From Steromphala cineraria (taxonomy: Eukaryota; Mollusca; Gastropoda; Trochida; Trochidae): a DNA stretch of 64,000 nucleotides. This document shows, one piece after another, positions 36,741 to 48,414 of this stretch; within the stretch, counting starts at the first letter, position 1; every line of letters starts with the position of its first letter. A program made the translations under genes and the position numbers. The stretch is from the NCBI GenBank assembly GCA_916613615.1, contig OU744721.1, forward strand, positions 72,421,060 through 72,485,059. The letters run 5' to 3'. The notes under the pieces were generated by a model. That model was not told the origin of the DNA and made no database searches. It saw only the letters and a program-made list of their open reading frames with translations.

Positions 36741-38440
36741 AGAATTTTTCATTTTGAAGCCGATTTAAATTTGTATAATGAATTTGATAAGAACAGAAAA
36801 GTATTCATTATTCTGACTTTAAAGGGCATCGATATTTTCAATTCGATGTCCTTGGGTAAATCATTTCTTTTTTTCCATTATGTAAGACGTTATGTCGACG
36901 TTGCGTTTGAAATATTACAAAGGAGGTTATTAACTTACTTTAGAAGTAGATATTGTATTTTTCTTAATCAAAAATCGTTTTTGTCCATGAAAATATCATT
37001 TAATAGTTTTTTTACAATGTAACCTAATTTGGGTTGCAGGGAAAATTTATTCTCTGCTGCAAGATTTTCTTCACGTTTGTCTTTTTGCAGCATTTTAAAT
37101 GTTGTTCACTCGTGGCACTTCATTCGTGCTTTTATCGTCACTGAAAATGTTAAGAAACATGGTGATAAACATTATTTTTCTACTTTAATTTTCATTCAAT
37201 AAATGATAACAAGGTCATTTTAAGTATTATTATGGTAAATACAATACTATAAACAGGCAAGGTGCGCAGTAGTTTTCATCTACATTTATCAAACAAACAA
37301 AACAAAACAAAATTGCTGACATCATGTTTCAAACTGACACTCGCTTACCCCCTCAGAGGAAGTTTAGTGGGATCTTCTGCAAAATGCTCCATGTTTTCAT
37401 GTCTGAATGCCTTCTCAGGTCAGATGCATGTTTAACAGCTGAAATACTAAGAACACATAATATCCCAACTTGCTCAGTGACTCATCAGACAGTTTCATAA
37501 AATTCTGATAAAGGGACAAATTATTCTGTTTAAAACCTCACTCCTTTTCAGGAATTGTTTTGCTAAAATGGTAGATACAACTGTAACTCCAGATGGAACT
37601 AAAAGTATTCATAAAGAAAAGTGTTACTCACTCCCATGATTTTTCAGCAGCACAAGTTTTTTGTCTGAGAAGAAAGAGGGCAATGTGGTACTACAAATAA
37701 TCGTATGAAATGATAAAACCATAATTTGGCAGGTTTTGGGAGAAAATTACATTCAGATAACATTCACATATTTGGAAATTAACATTAAAAAATTGTGGTA
37801 TTTTATGACAAGAAACAAGTTACATTATCCTGAAAATGAAAGTGGTAATTGAACGATGTAATAGTGGTAATTTCATTCTTTCAAGCCAACTGGTTTTAAA
37901 TTTGATATTGACCTTTTAGTCAAAGTCGTATATCTGTAAAAACACATTCTCAATTAAAATGGTCAAATTAAAATTAAAGGCTAGTGTCAACTGTAATTAC
38001 CCTTCGAACTCAATGAGAAATGTTTTCTTAACGGATTGATCCCCAGAGATTTCCTAAATGTATTCCAAAATTGTATGATTACAGCCTTTTCGTCAATAAT
38101 TGTCAAAAAAGTTTGTAAATAGGGACGTCATTTCAACGACAACGAAAATATGGATATAGATGAAAGTCAAGTTCGCTACACAAATGTTGTTTTTGTTATC
38201 TGAAGCCCAATGTCTATTCCGTAGTTTTGGCACTGCAGTCGTATGTATCTTTGCGAAAATTCAGTACTTTTACAAATTTGGTCTCAAAGATTTAAAATAT
38301 ATTCATCAATACTCCATTGCAATTCTCTTTGGTAAGTTTTTATCTAGTTATTGTATGCAGATGATGTTTGGCGAGAAATATAAAGAACAGCTGGTTTCAG
38401 AAAGTTATTTTACATTGCAGTTTTGTGTTACTTGGTGCTA

Positions 38441-38543
38441 ATTTCTCGCTCAGCACCTGCAAATGCTCTACTGATTCTCATGACAATAGGAAAGGTGGCA
38501 AATACACGTAAATACGTTCTGCTGGACTTGTTTGAACCTTTCG
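38441..38543. other. Ungapped conserved block shared with 60044-60146
   Basis: 103 bp align without gaps to the D copy 2 sequence, with about 19 differences by my count, in a region where the flanks need many gaps. The plus-strand reading ISRSAPANALLILMTIGKVA...LLDLFEPF is open in both copies, and a minus-strand frame containing AFAGAEREIST (AVSGADREIAT in the twin) is also open. Differences are only mildly concentrated at third positions. Could be a relic exon or a non-coding element. Confidence 0.4.
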
Positions 38544-39095
38544 TTATTTAAAAAACTACAATCAATTTATTTGCTCTGAGTTCAGAGATGATTTCTGCAA
38601 AACGGAAATTACCATTATTGCTCTCAATTTGCATCACTTGTAAATTGATAATTGGTTTCCAAGACACTATACACTATTCTTCTTTTTCAGTTTTTTATTT
38701 TCTCACTGGTATGTTTTGACAAATTTTCTGAACTTTTTAATAAACTATACTATACTCTTAGTGTCATCGAAGGTGTCTCTAACACATCTCAGAAACGTTA
38801 GTTTACCCGCATTTAATTAATGATTCATAACTAAATTCCACAATTGTATTCTTTACTCTCCTATGTAAGTGCATTTACTTTTGCACAATTACTGCGTTGC
38901 GACATGCGATTTGAACAAGATGTAACTTATCACAGTTTAAAGTGAGGCTCTTTAAGTTACATGAATTGTTTCCCAGAAAGGGTAAATGCTTCCAAATATT
39001 CAGCAGAATGATAGCAAATATCTTGATTAGTGAAAAATGGCAACAAATATGATGTCAATAACCAACAACACGATTTTTCAGTTTTGAAATGAAGT

Positions 39096-39690
39096 TTTAG
39101 CTCATCAGATCTGAAAGACCCGATCGGCTTATGGCATGGCATGGCGTCCGGCGTCAGTCCATCCGTAGACTTCCCACTTTTTCGACTTCTTCTCCAGAAC
39201 CAATGACTCCAGAGAGCTGAGATTCCTTGACAAAGGAGGATTCGAAATTGTAGATTTTGTGACCCCATGAGTGCATGATCCCAAATGGGGTTACTGGTCA
39301 CGGGTCAAAACCTTAAAAACACATTTTCATCTTCTCCAGAAAGATAAGGGCTGACACTGATAGTACAGACGCCCTGACTACTGAGGAGATTTCAGCTTTG
39401 GTGGCCCTAGGACCCATGATAAGTTCCACAGGGGCCACGCCCTTAAATTTATTTTCGCCTTCTTCTCCAAAAGCATAATGCCTAGTAAGCTGCATCTTCG
39501 TGTACGGACTCATTAACTAGAGAGGTTCAAAATTTAATTCAGGTCCGGTAGCCCTTTGATCCCTTATAAGGGCCACAGGGGCCTATTTTTGTCGTCTTCT
39601 CCTAAATCAAAAGGAGTAGAAAGCCAAAATATTGTGTACAGACCCAAGGTAGGGGGTATCACATTGGCCACACCCTAAAATTAGATATAA
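39096..39690. repeat. Bivalve 'TTTTAGCTCAT...' repeat, degenerate copy
   Basis: Starts TTTTAGCTCATCAG, then GGCTTATGGCATGGCATGGC, GTCCGGCGTCAGTCC, then three decayed units beginning TTCTTCTCCAGAACC and ending AAGGGCCACAGGGGCC, finishing near ATCACATTGGCCACACCC. Same family as 43934-44605 but older. Minus-strand frames inside are artefacts. Confidence 0.85.
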
Positions 39691-41100
39691 AGCCGGATTA
39701 GCTACAGGTTCCATTGCTCTATTTTGTATTGTGTGTATCCACGCATTGAAATTCTTAGTTTAAATATGTATAACTGTTTAATATATAACCTTTGGCCGAA
39801 CAAGCAATAACTTTGAATTTAAATAAAATTTTATTTCAAAGCAAGAATTAAAACTTAACATAAATGAAAAGTTTAAGTACAACAACACCGTTTTGACATT
39901 TATATAACAAGTCTCCACCCACATAATTGTTGCTTCTCTTAGTGAGTTCATATTCGGTTTGGAAATAAAAACAGTGTCAGGTATATAAACATTTACCTAA
40001 GCATTGATTTCCAGATAATGACAATCTGAAACATTGTCCTCCTCGTGTTGCTGCTAACACAAGATTGGCTTGGTAAGACAGACGTTGACATATATATAAG
40101 TATGGCACTGGCTGAGACAGACGGTTCCATAAAAAGGATAATCCAATATCCTATTTATAGTATATAAATAGATCGAATTTCATATTCATATTTTCAATTT
40201 TATGTATCTGTAATCGGATATTATTTCTAATAATTAACAATTGATAAATTACTTACTTAGAATCTCCCGTATATAGTTTACCCTTATAAATAAAATGTAT
40301 CAATAATCATTAATGTACAAGGATGGTTTTCGATGGAAATGGTTGGTAAAACAATGTTTTTCGTGTGTTGTTCAAAAAGAATAACCAGAAATATATCTCA
40401 TAACTAAACTCACCTTGAAATATTTTGTCCTGGTGGATATCATCAAATATATGTGAAACTCCATCCGCATGTATGCGGTTTGACATTATTTTAAGAGTTT
40501 AACACACATTGTGACAATCATTTTCCTTAAAAGAATCGCTCAAAACGTGGTTTCAATATTTGCTTTTTTAATGCAATGTTTAGTTTGAAATGTGGTATAA
40601 GTAAAAGTTGATTCATTCAAAATGAGTATTACGAAATTGTCATTTGCACCTTTTATATAAGTACAAAAAGACATCAATTGCATGGTACTTGCGAATCATT
40701 TGCATACTTTGCGAACATGACAATTCGTAACTACAGTTTCCATCAGTTCATGAGGATATTAAAAGAAAATATTAATATCAAGAGTTATCAAAAAAACCCA
40801 TTCAATTTCATCTCTGAATAATAGTTCTTGTGTTGATCCTAGTTGATGCACAGGCTAATATGGCATATCGTTAAGAAACGTAAAGTGTTTGAAATTGTCT
40901 CTTGTTAATTCTATTCTGTCTTGTAGGAAAATAATCCACTTTTCTTGACAGTGGTTTTGGAAAATATGTTAAGGTAACTAAGCTTCTACATTCCTAATCA
41001 TTTTATTTCACAACAAACTGGATCTGTGAAAGAAAAACAACAGGCAGAGACATTGAAAGAATGCACTGTTGAGTGTTCGCGACTGTCAATGATTTATCAG

Positions 41101-41539
41101 CTTGAACAAACGTTATCAAGTTAAAAAGAGGTAACACGGTAGTTCGTATTTTACATGTATGTCGGATTGTTCAAATAGAGGATTTATCTTCTGCTTCTTA
41201 TGACCTTTGAATTTTAGTCTTTAAAATTTCTCAATTGAAGTTGAGAACTGGGTATTCCATTCAACTAAATGTATGTTTGTTAGCTGTTCCTTTCGATTAT
41301 GATGAAGGAGAAAGAAATGATAAAATTTAACATTGTCAGGTTATTTGACATGACAGTTGTTGCACAAAAGCAACAAATAGTTCAAATATAGCAATTACTA
41401 ACCTTTTGATAATGACTCTTATACTAAGTATATATGTATATAATATATATATAATATATGTAAGTATATATGCATATTATATTTTGGCTATCCGAATCAA
41501 TTTTTGTGTTTCCCATCTCCTAAGTCTTTCCGTAAGTGA
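41101..41539. other. Region without recognisable genes upstream of integrase
   Basis: AT-rich, with TATATA runs at 41428-41480. No promoter can be assigned with confidence. Confidence 0.5.
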
Positions 41540-42472
41540 GCGGGGTGGTCAGGAAAAGATCAGTAGAAAGAGCGAATGCAGACGTGAAAGACATGCTTTC
41601 TTCATGGATGAGTGAAAACAACATTCCTAGATGGTCTGAAGGTCTACGTTGTTCAATTCATGAAAAACAGGTCATTTCACAGAGTGATTAACCAATCTCC
41701 ATATGAAGCTGTTTTCGGAATGAAACCTAAAGTTGGACTTCATTCAGTGAAACTACCTATGGAAGTTATTGCTGATATTCACACAGAGGAAGAGTTGGAA
41801 GCTTTGTTTTCGTCCCAGGATTCTGCTAGTTCTACTGCAGATAGTGAATCGGAGTCTTCTCTTGCAAGATCTGCATCTGAGTCTGAATCCGATCACCCTA
41901 TTGACACTGATTTAGCTTCCATAGCTTCAGAGGAAGACTCACAGACATCATGTGAATCAAATACCATTGATGACGCCAGTTTGGTCATGGAAGTTTCAAA
42001 TGAAACACCAATTCTCCTGGCAAGGAAACGTGCACATGAGGGCATTTCAAAGCAAGCTGAAACAATGGCTAAACGTAGTCGTCGCCGATTGGCTGATGTC
42101 AACATCAGTGACAATGTTGCCATACCTGTGCCTCATGTGGATCGTGGACCTACTGACCCAAGAAACCTTCAAGGGATTGTACTTGATATTACTGGTACAG
42201 GTTTCAAAATTAGCACAAAAGCTGGTATTGTATCAAGATCTCTCTCTCGAAATCAGTTTGAAAAAGTGAGTGGATCTATAACGAAAGAGATGATACCCCA
42301 GGAAGAAGTTTCCCTTAGAAGAGCGATGACAATTTTGTCACAAACTGGCGGCCAAGGACATTTTCAATGTAAATGTAAAACTAAATGTAAGACAGCTAGG
42401 TGTAAGTGCCGTCAAGCTGGAGTACTCTGCATCTCACGCTGTCATGACGCACTGCCATGCTCAAACAAGTAA
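41540..42472 (+). pseudogene. KRBA2-like transposon integrase, 3' part, frameshifted
   Basis: The intact 286-codon stretch (from 41612) begins in the C-terminal part of a DDE integrase core: VVQFMKNRSFHR, then SPYEAVFGMKPKVGL. It continues through a Ser/Glu-rich linker (SSTADSESESS...), a basic segment, and a Cys/His-rich tail (CKCKTKCKTARCKCRQ...CISRCH). This order is that of the Ginger/KRBA2-like integrases, often annotated 'KRAB-A domain-containing protein 2-like' in invertebrates. Just upstream in a different frame (about 41573-41645) the homologous core continues as VERANADVKDMLSSWM and PRWSEGLR, so one frameshift separates the two near 41645, and another is likely near 41565. The N-terminal zinc-binding and catalytic DDE residues are absent. 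A decayed element fragment, not a host gene. Confidence 0.75.
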
Positions 42473-42544
42473 ATCATGTTCAAATATTGTCAAAAAGGTA
42501 AATAAATGATTCAATTTTATCGAAATCTTATTTTGACTTTCATG

Positions 42545-42705
42545 TTGTACAAGTTATAGCAAAACTGCAAACCAAAACTGTACAAGTTATAACATGTACA
42601 ATGAAAACCATACAGGTTATAACTTGTATGATGGCATCATACAAGTTATAACTTGTACAGTTGTGTTATACAAGTTATAACTTGTACAAAATCATAACTT
42701 GTACA
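42545..42705. repeat. Cluster of ACAAGTTATAACTTGT palindromes
   Basis: At least five copies, whole or half, of TACAAGTTATAACTTGTA lie within 160 bp, starting 70 bp after the stop codon of the integrase-like frame. They may be subterminal repeats of the transposon carrying that gene, or an independent foldback satellite. Each palindrome is self-complementary. Confidence 0.75.
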
Positions 42706-43933
42706 CGATACATGTATATAAAACATAAAGTGGTGTGTAATTTCAGATATTAGGTCATGTCATGATCAGGACAATGTAAAGTGAAAAGCGAAATGAGAAA
42801 AGGGGATTCCTGGTTGAGATAATGTAACAATGTAAAAGGATGTGGCATAAAACAGATATTTTATCAGAGAGGGGTGATTTTGAATATTCCAGCGGAAAAA
42901 TGAAAAATAAAATCTCACAGTTTATCACAAATTATTATTTTACGTCGGGAGGGTAAATCAGGGTCGGCGGGAGATGAGAAACACAGATAAAAGAAATACG
43001 ATTCGCTAAAGGATACGAGCGTGAGGTAATTAATTTTTAAATCCTTACGAGGAAAGTATAATGTGATGATGTATTAAAAAAATCGCATTCAGCCGATGAT
43101 TACTGTATCTATGTAAAATGATCACCTTACATCCACTCGTTTGCCTAGTATCTGTTACCTTCTATTGATTGCATAGAAATCTTATACAGAGTACATAATA
43201 CCTTCAAGATTCTCCCGTAATTGTGGTTCGAGTGTTGTATGTGTCTCACATTTTCTCATCCAATAAAATGAAAATGTTAAATTTAATAACATTAAAGTTA
43301 AGTGTTTCATTTCATAATGATACGTTTGATCAGTTTCACTCTTGATGTTGAAGTTCCAAATACAACAAAATCAGTTTTCAAGCACAAAAGAATTACTGTT
43401 AACTTTTTATCAATGCAATTCACCAATATTTTAACTTGAAAACAACATGGACAGTCATTCATAACACAACAATATTCAAACCCTATTACCAATTAAATTT
43501 GCTATACATAATCAATCTTGATAATACTTACAGTCTCAAATATATCTATCATCTAGATTATTATTCAAATGGAATAACATGATCAATTACCAACACATCA
43601 TTAATTATACAGAAAAATAGAAAATTAGAATAAAGTTGCATTGATTTTGTACAACTGAGTGTAGCTATCACACACACTGGAAAGAGACAGCAATGGTTTC
43701 ATTTAAAAGTAATCTGCGCCTTGAACTAATCAAAGCCGAGGGTATACAATGTACATAGTTTACTTTGGTTGACAATGTTGATTTCAGTTTGACAGGTAAT
43801 TGTGACTGAAAATCATCACTAGTTCGAATATTGTAAGAAACAGAGCATAACTGACGTCACAAATGGAGACGACCGACAATGGCTCCCTCTGGCAGGGGAA
43901 AAGCGGGAAACATTTTCCGCATGTGCATTGTCA
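42706..43933. other. Region without recognisable genes
   Basis: AT-rich. A GC-richer scrap at 42950-42985 (CGTCGGGAGGGTAAATCAGG) has no assigned role. Nothing else supported. Confidence 0.5.
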
Positions 43934-44605
43934 TTTTTAGCTCATCTGGCCTGTAAGGCCCGATGGGCTTATGGCATGGCATGGTGTCCGGCGTCCGTCC
44001 GTCCATCTGTCTGTCCGTCCATCCGTCAGTAAACTTTGTGGAATTTCGACTTCTTCTCCAGAACCAGAAGGCCTAGAAAGCTGAAACTTTGTGTACCGAC
44101 TCCTTGGCTAGTGCGGATTATAAATTGTAGCTTTGGTGGCCCTGTGACCCCTAATAAGGGCCACAGGGGCCACACCCTAAAAACCTATTTCCATCTTCTT
44201 CTCCAGAACCATAAGGCCTAGAAAGCTGAAACTTTGTGTACAGACTCCTTGGCTAGTGAGGATTATAAATTGTAGCTTTGTTGGCCCTGTGACCCCTTAT
44301 AAGGGCCACAGATGCCATGCCCTGAAAACCTATTTTCATCCTCTTCTCCAGAACCATGAGGCCTAGAAAGCTGAAACTTTGTTTACAGACTCCTTGACTA
44401 GTGAGGATTATGAATTGTAGTTTTGTTGACCCTGTTGCCCCTAATAAAGGCAACAGGAACGTCCTTCAAATCTATTTTCATCTTCTTCTCTTGAAGTATA
44501 AGGCCTAGAAAACTGAAACTTGTCGCCTATATACTTAATTTTATGATTGTTGCCCCTGTGGCCTCTACAAAGGGGGAATCACATTGGCCACACTCTATTT
44601 TGAGT
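43934..44605. repeat. Bivalve 'TTTTTAGCTCATCTGGCC' repeat with 145-bp tandem units
   Basis: A head of TTTTTAGCTCATCTGGCCTG and GTCCGGCGTCCGTCCGTCC is followed by four tandem units starting at the CTTCTCC motif (44053, 44198, 44343, 44485; spacing 145, 145, 142). Each contains GGCCTAGAAAGCTGAAACTT and ends in AAGGGCCACAGGGGCC-like sequence. It closes with ATCACATTGGCCACAC, shared with the end of 39096-39690. Well-known bivalve repeat class. Frames inside are artefacts. Confidence 0.9.
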
Positions 44606-44609
44606 TTGA

Positions 44610-45101
44610 GGGTACTCTTTGCGGGTGTGACACAGTCGGGTTCACTCAGGTTGTCGTATCTGGCGATGTCAATGACAAGGAGACTTGCTTCTCTAGACAC
44701 GGAAGAGCCTGATGCTCCTCTTTACCCGACAGGACTGTGGGCACTCTGCTGGAGAAGTCCTTTGGGCAGCCACATAAAGTCAGTGGAGTGGTTGTTATTT
44801 ACCCTAGTCTCATCTAGATAGGCTCTCTGAAACCCGAAAGATCTATACTCCTAAATATTTAATCTGACCCCATGACTAGGATGGAATACTTTCCCCCTGA
44901 ATAAACTCCTGTCATCCTTCGGATCCTTGCATCTGAATCCCATCTCGTGGAGAGGAATGATCAAGTGTTGTTTGGAAACGTAAGTTGAGCTGCTAACTTC
45001 AGCTTGAATCCAATGACATGTGTGTGGTACTTTTTGTCATAGAATAATCTCTTGTAGAAATTATCAAGCTTGTGTTTTTCAAATGTGACTGGTGCGATAA
45101 A
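44610..45101 (-). pseudogene. Coding relic of unknown family, broken by stops, a frameshift and a transposon
   Basis: Read on the minus strand from 45101, about 160 codons look like a compact globular protein: FIAPVTFEKHKLDNFYKRLF, YHTHVIGFKLKLAAQLTFPN, then a one-base shift, LIIPLHEMGFRCKDPKDDRS, RGKVFHPSHGVRLNI, a stop, FGFQRAYLDETRVNNNHSTD, FMWLPKGLLQQ, another stop, and LKLKIE near 44610. The composition is protein-like. The reading seems to continue on the far side of the 6.7-kb transposon (51839-51960, YNFYSLENEHG). I do not recognise the family. The two stops and the shift make it a dead copy. Confidence 0.5.
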
Positions 45102-45423
45102 CAGGTTCAGGGCACCTCCGTTAAAAGAGATAATGGTTCATTCTAGACATTATCCCTCTTATTAGAGAGTGAACTTGTTCAGTTTGGCTATAAAAAGACA
45201 CCTAGTTACTGTTAGAAAACGGGAATTTACCGCATTTTGGTCGACTGGTCGAAACAAAAATGACCCTTCTCGCCATTTTGCACATTTACACCCGACAACT
45301 TTCACAATAAAGGCTTATATTTATTCTCATAACACTCACCTAGTAAAACGGTCTCTCCTTTCTTCAGATTTGCCGGAAACTGCTCTTGATGCGCAGTGAT
45401 ACTTCCGTAAAGGGAAGTAATTC
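45102..45423. repeat. Left terminal inverted repeat of the 6.7-kb transposon
   Basis: Pairs with 51108-51833 reversed. The outer 96 bp and the inner block of about 120 bp match closely. About 61 bp around 45250-45310 (GGTCGAAACAAAAATG...) have no counterpart in the right arm, where the hairpin-headed element lies. Confidence 0.85.
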
Positions 45424-45671
45424 AGGGGGTCCCCTCAAATTCGGTTGGATCTATGGAACACCAAAATGACCATAATTCGGGTTTAAGGAATTGTTATTTT
45501 ATAAATGTAAAAAGGGATAACATGGAGAGTATTTGGGATAAAAAACACGATTTAATACTAAAACATCAAATTTCATTTTCTTAACTTTGTTGGATTGATA
45601 TTTTTTACTTATGGGCCAGGAACCATTAGGAACTAAACCCAGAATGCAATGGAGAGGTAAGGGGGCGGATT

Positions 45672-45745
45672 CTACTGGTGATGATGTACTACCATTTGAA
45701 ACGTCGGGCCGCATCCTAAAGGTCCCCGGCAAATCAGATACTTGC
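45672..45745 (-). CDS. Exon 5 (last) of the transposase-like gene
   Basis: Acceptor TATGGGGGTCAG ends at 45746. The first two bases complete the Gly codon opened in exon 4, and the frame reads KYLICRGPLGCGPTFQMVVH to a TAG at 45672-45674. The 3' untranslated part would run to the left inverted repeat. Confidence 0.55.
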
Positions 45746-45842
45746 CTGACCCCCATAGAAAATCAAAAACATTCTCTAAAAAGCGAATGGCCGTTGAACG
45801 GAAGGTAAAACCAAAATCAGAATAAAGTTTATGCCAACCTAC

Positions 45843-45936
45843 CGAACAGTTCCTCATTCTTGTCTGTGTCTAGCAAATCCAACCAACACTGCAATATGTC
45901 CTTCTTTGTGCCCTTTTGACGTATGTTGCTATCAAC
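45843..45936 (-). CDS. Exon 4 of the transposase-like gene
   Basis: Acceptor AAATTTCCAG ends at 45937. Phase 0 start: VDSNIRQKGTKKDILQCWLD, then LLDTDKNEELF plus one base. Donor GTAGGT at 45842. Basic then acidic amphipathic segment, function unknown. Confidence 0.6.
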
Positions 45937-46030
45937 CTGGAAATTTAAATATACTCCATTCTAATATGTCCATTTAACGTATTAAACATTAGAATAAATT
46001 TGTATCACTTATTGAAAAAAAAAGTCTTAC

Positions 46031-46175
46031 TGGTAGTATGGCTAGAGTTTCTGTTACCATGGCGGTCAGTTCGACAGCAGTCCTTTTCTCGGGTTTTTCA
46101 AATGTGACTCTTTGTTCGGGAAAATCAAAGAGTGGAATGAGTCTTTTCTTTCTTGCAGAAAGACCTTCACAGGCA
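46031..46175 (-). CDS. Exon 3 of the transposase-like gene
   Basis: Acceptor ...GATCCAG at 46176-46182 restores the codon split in exon 2 (TG + T = Cys). Reads ACEGLSARKKRLIPLFDFPE, QRVTFEKPEKRTAVELTAMV, TETLAILP. Ends phase 0 before donor GTAAGA (46030). The nearer upstream AG would create a stop, which supports the chosen acceptor. Confidence 0.6.
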
Positions 46176-46372
46176 CTGGATCTATTCAATTGGAAAAATG
46201 AATGATATATGAGTATAAAAATCTAAACTTCTAATTTTGGATATAGGAAAATATCATCCACATTGTTTATAAAACTGTAACCAGTTTTAATCACATGACA
46301 CATAGGTTATGACAATTATCATTATCTTACATAATACTATTTTCTAAATATTGATTTGATGGGCTTGATTAC

Positions 46373-46605
46373 CAATAAGTTTGCCGGTTAGCCCTACAGT
46401 GAGTCACACAAGTCTCCATCACCGGATCAAGAAGTATATGGTCCAAACCAGTCAGTGGTTTCCTGGTGTCCGGTGAGGAAAGGTAACCACTCTCCCGAAT
46501 CCAAAAACGGAAACCAGCAATCTCCGCTTCCAAAGAGGTGTTGTCGGTCGTAGTGAAGGCCTCCTCATTCTCCAAGGAAAAGTGCTGCATCACCTTGGTT
46601 CTGAT
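46373..46605 (-). CDS. Exon 2 of the transposase-like gene
   Basis: Acceptor TTTTATTCAG at 46606-46615. The exon starts phase 0 (IRTKVMQHFSLEN) after exon 1 ends phase 0 at RNLDRM with donor GTAATT (47667). It is open for 77 codons (TTDNTSLEAEIAGFRFWIRE, LLDPVMETCVTHCRANRQTY). It ends two bases into a codon before donor GTAATC at 46372. No stop or shift inside. Confidence 0.6.
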
Positions 46606-47154
46606 CTGAATAAAATACATATACATATAAGTGTATAAGTTACCAATAACTAATGTTTATGTTATTATCAATAATCAGTTGCAGGAAATCTATGTGCAAA
46701 CACGGATAAGATCCGGGGTCCAGTTTGAGACGGCAACAAACCCGATGGAATTCTCTACCGGAGGTTTTTCTCTAGTATGTATACTGCATATATAATGATT
46801 AATGATAAAAGTAATGATACTTTAATATATATGCTTTAACTATATTGATATACGCTGTCAATTCAAACAAATACTGAATATTTATTATCAATCAACAACA
46901 TAATTGAGGGGTGATCTATTTCAGGTGGTCGGGTAAACCAATACTAAAACAATACATTTTCCTGCACCACCTAAAGCACTCACTAATACCAGTAATCCGC
47001 CACCCACAATTAACCCACCAAGCGACAAATCCAACATTAGCGCATGACTGGGGCATGTCAGCCAATCAGATGGCTAATTTTCCACGACACCAAATCAGTT
47101 GGTGTGACTTGGTTCACGGCAAACCACGTGATCGGACTACGTGAAAGTTAGCCA

Positions 47155-47270
47155 CGCGCTAAATTAGATGGTTCACAGGTTCTTGACACCAAGCGATTTG
47201 ATCTCGCTTCACTCGACCAAATCGATTGGTGTCTCGAACCAATGAACCATCCATTACCTGTTAAACTTAA
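47155..47270. repeat. Imperfect palindrome in intron 1
   Basis: Arms TAGATGGTTCACAGGTTCTTG...ACACCAAGCGATTTG and CAAATCGATTGGTGTCTCGA...ACCAATGAACCATC surround a tip at TCTCGCTTCACTCGA. It resembles the hairpins of P1-P5 in layout and tip. No distant inverted repeat found. Confidence 0.65.
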
Positions 47271-48414
47271 TTCTACAATTATCATTAAATCATAACCATT
47301 AACCAACAAATCAGTTTCTCGAAGTACACCCCCAAGCAGCACTGTTCACCCCCACAGCAAGTGCATGTATCCCCCCAAATTCCACCACACGAGTAACTAA
47401 TAAAAGGAAAAGCCGAAGGCAAACCCAGACTTCACAAATCGAGAGGAACGATTGTCGACGCTGTAACGTAATGTACGACAGTGAAGAAGACCATGGCGGC
47501 AACCTTGATAACCCATGTTAATATATTTATAAAAGAGAAAATATGTTTTAAAAAAAATATTTGCCAATATTACAAGATATAATTCAATATCTTTGAATAA
47601 TTGCCTCATTAATTAGTTATAATTGAATTAGAAGAAATAATTTATAAGAAATATCGCATTTAATTACCATTCTGTCGAGATTACGACAGCTCCTCAACCA
47701 CATGTCCTCACTTGGAATGCCAGGAGGTACCCACATCTTGACTCTTCAGTTCCGTCCTTCGAGGACGAAGTCCCTGCCTTCCCCTCTGCTGGTATTGCCA
47801 CTTGTAAATAAAACTTCTGTGTGGTGGATGAAGTCAAGAACTTCTTGGGGAGCTGTCAGGCGCATCCGGTCATCTCTAAAGATCAGTTCCATATAGGTTG
47901 TGGCATTCGTCCCATACAGGATGGTTGACGCTATATCTCGTGCCGCGAGCATGGTACGGGGATTGTTCCTTCGGACTGCACAGCGAAGGATGTATATATC
48001 GGAATTAACCATTCCTGCAGCACAGACCAAAGGAACCGGTAATTTGGACAAGCCAAACTCCGAACCAAGGTACCGATATCTGATTGGGTGATATCCACTT
48101 GTTCGCATTTGCTTCTGGTGATGTACTGGAACACAATTTCCCTCAGTAAAGAGTACATCAAAACAAGGAACATTTGCCAAGTTTTATGGTGGTTACCACA
48201 GGACTGTGCATAGGACAACGCATGAGGGGTCCTAAAGCCACACAGAACAGCGATGTGTTTGATAAATGGATCCCAGAGAACTTCAATAGGTTAATCTCAA
48301 TATGGCCACCCCGGGGAATAAGTACTATGTGTTCAATATCTGTGGATCTCCTATTTGCGATTGAATGTCGGAATGTGAGGACGTCATGTGCCGTAGCAAA
48401 CTGGAAGATCCATT

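Larger units (their letters stand above)
33480..41100. repeat. Large duplicon D, copy 1
   Basis: Collinear with 56565-63890. Anchors: module C4 (33640) with C6 (56745); TTTTACCTTAAACTTGTC (34036) with the sequence around MITE M4; AACATACTAACTTGAATTAAA (34943) with 58271; C5 (36665) with C7 (58927); GGGTAAATCATTTCTTTTT (36853) with 59115; CGCTCAGCACCTGC...TTTGAACC (38441-38543) with 60044-60146; GATCTGTGAAAGAAAAACAAC (41022) with 63828. Divergence is substantial. Copy 1 additionally contains the palindrome at 34620, the HOR repeat at 35141-36116 and the 39096 repeat. No conserved gene structure recognised. Confidence 0.75.

Noticed and set aside
36726..37022. 98-codon frame after module C5
   Set aside because: The homologous sequence after C7 is frameshifted and interrupted, so the frame is not conserved.
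38441..38543. hAT transposase dimerisation domain on the minus strand (AFAGAEREIST)
   Set aside because: Only a few residues resemble the AER.FS pattern, and the reading ends at a stop directly after. Kept only as an unexplained conserved block.
39313..39513. Minus-strand frames in the 39096 repeat, and plus/minus frames at 44036-44453
   Set aside because: Both lie inside the bivalve 145-bp-unit repeat and are periodic by-products.
44543..44821. 92-codon plus-strand frame with a protein-like look
   Set aside because: Overlaps the antisense of the minus-strand coding relic, which explains its composition.
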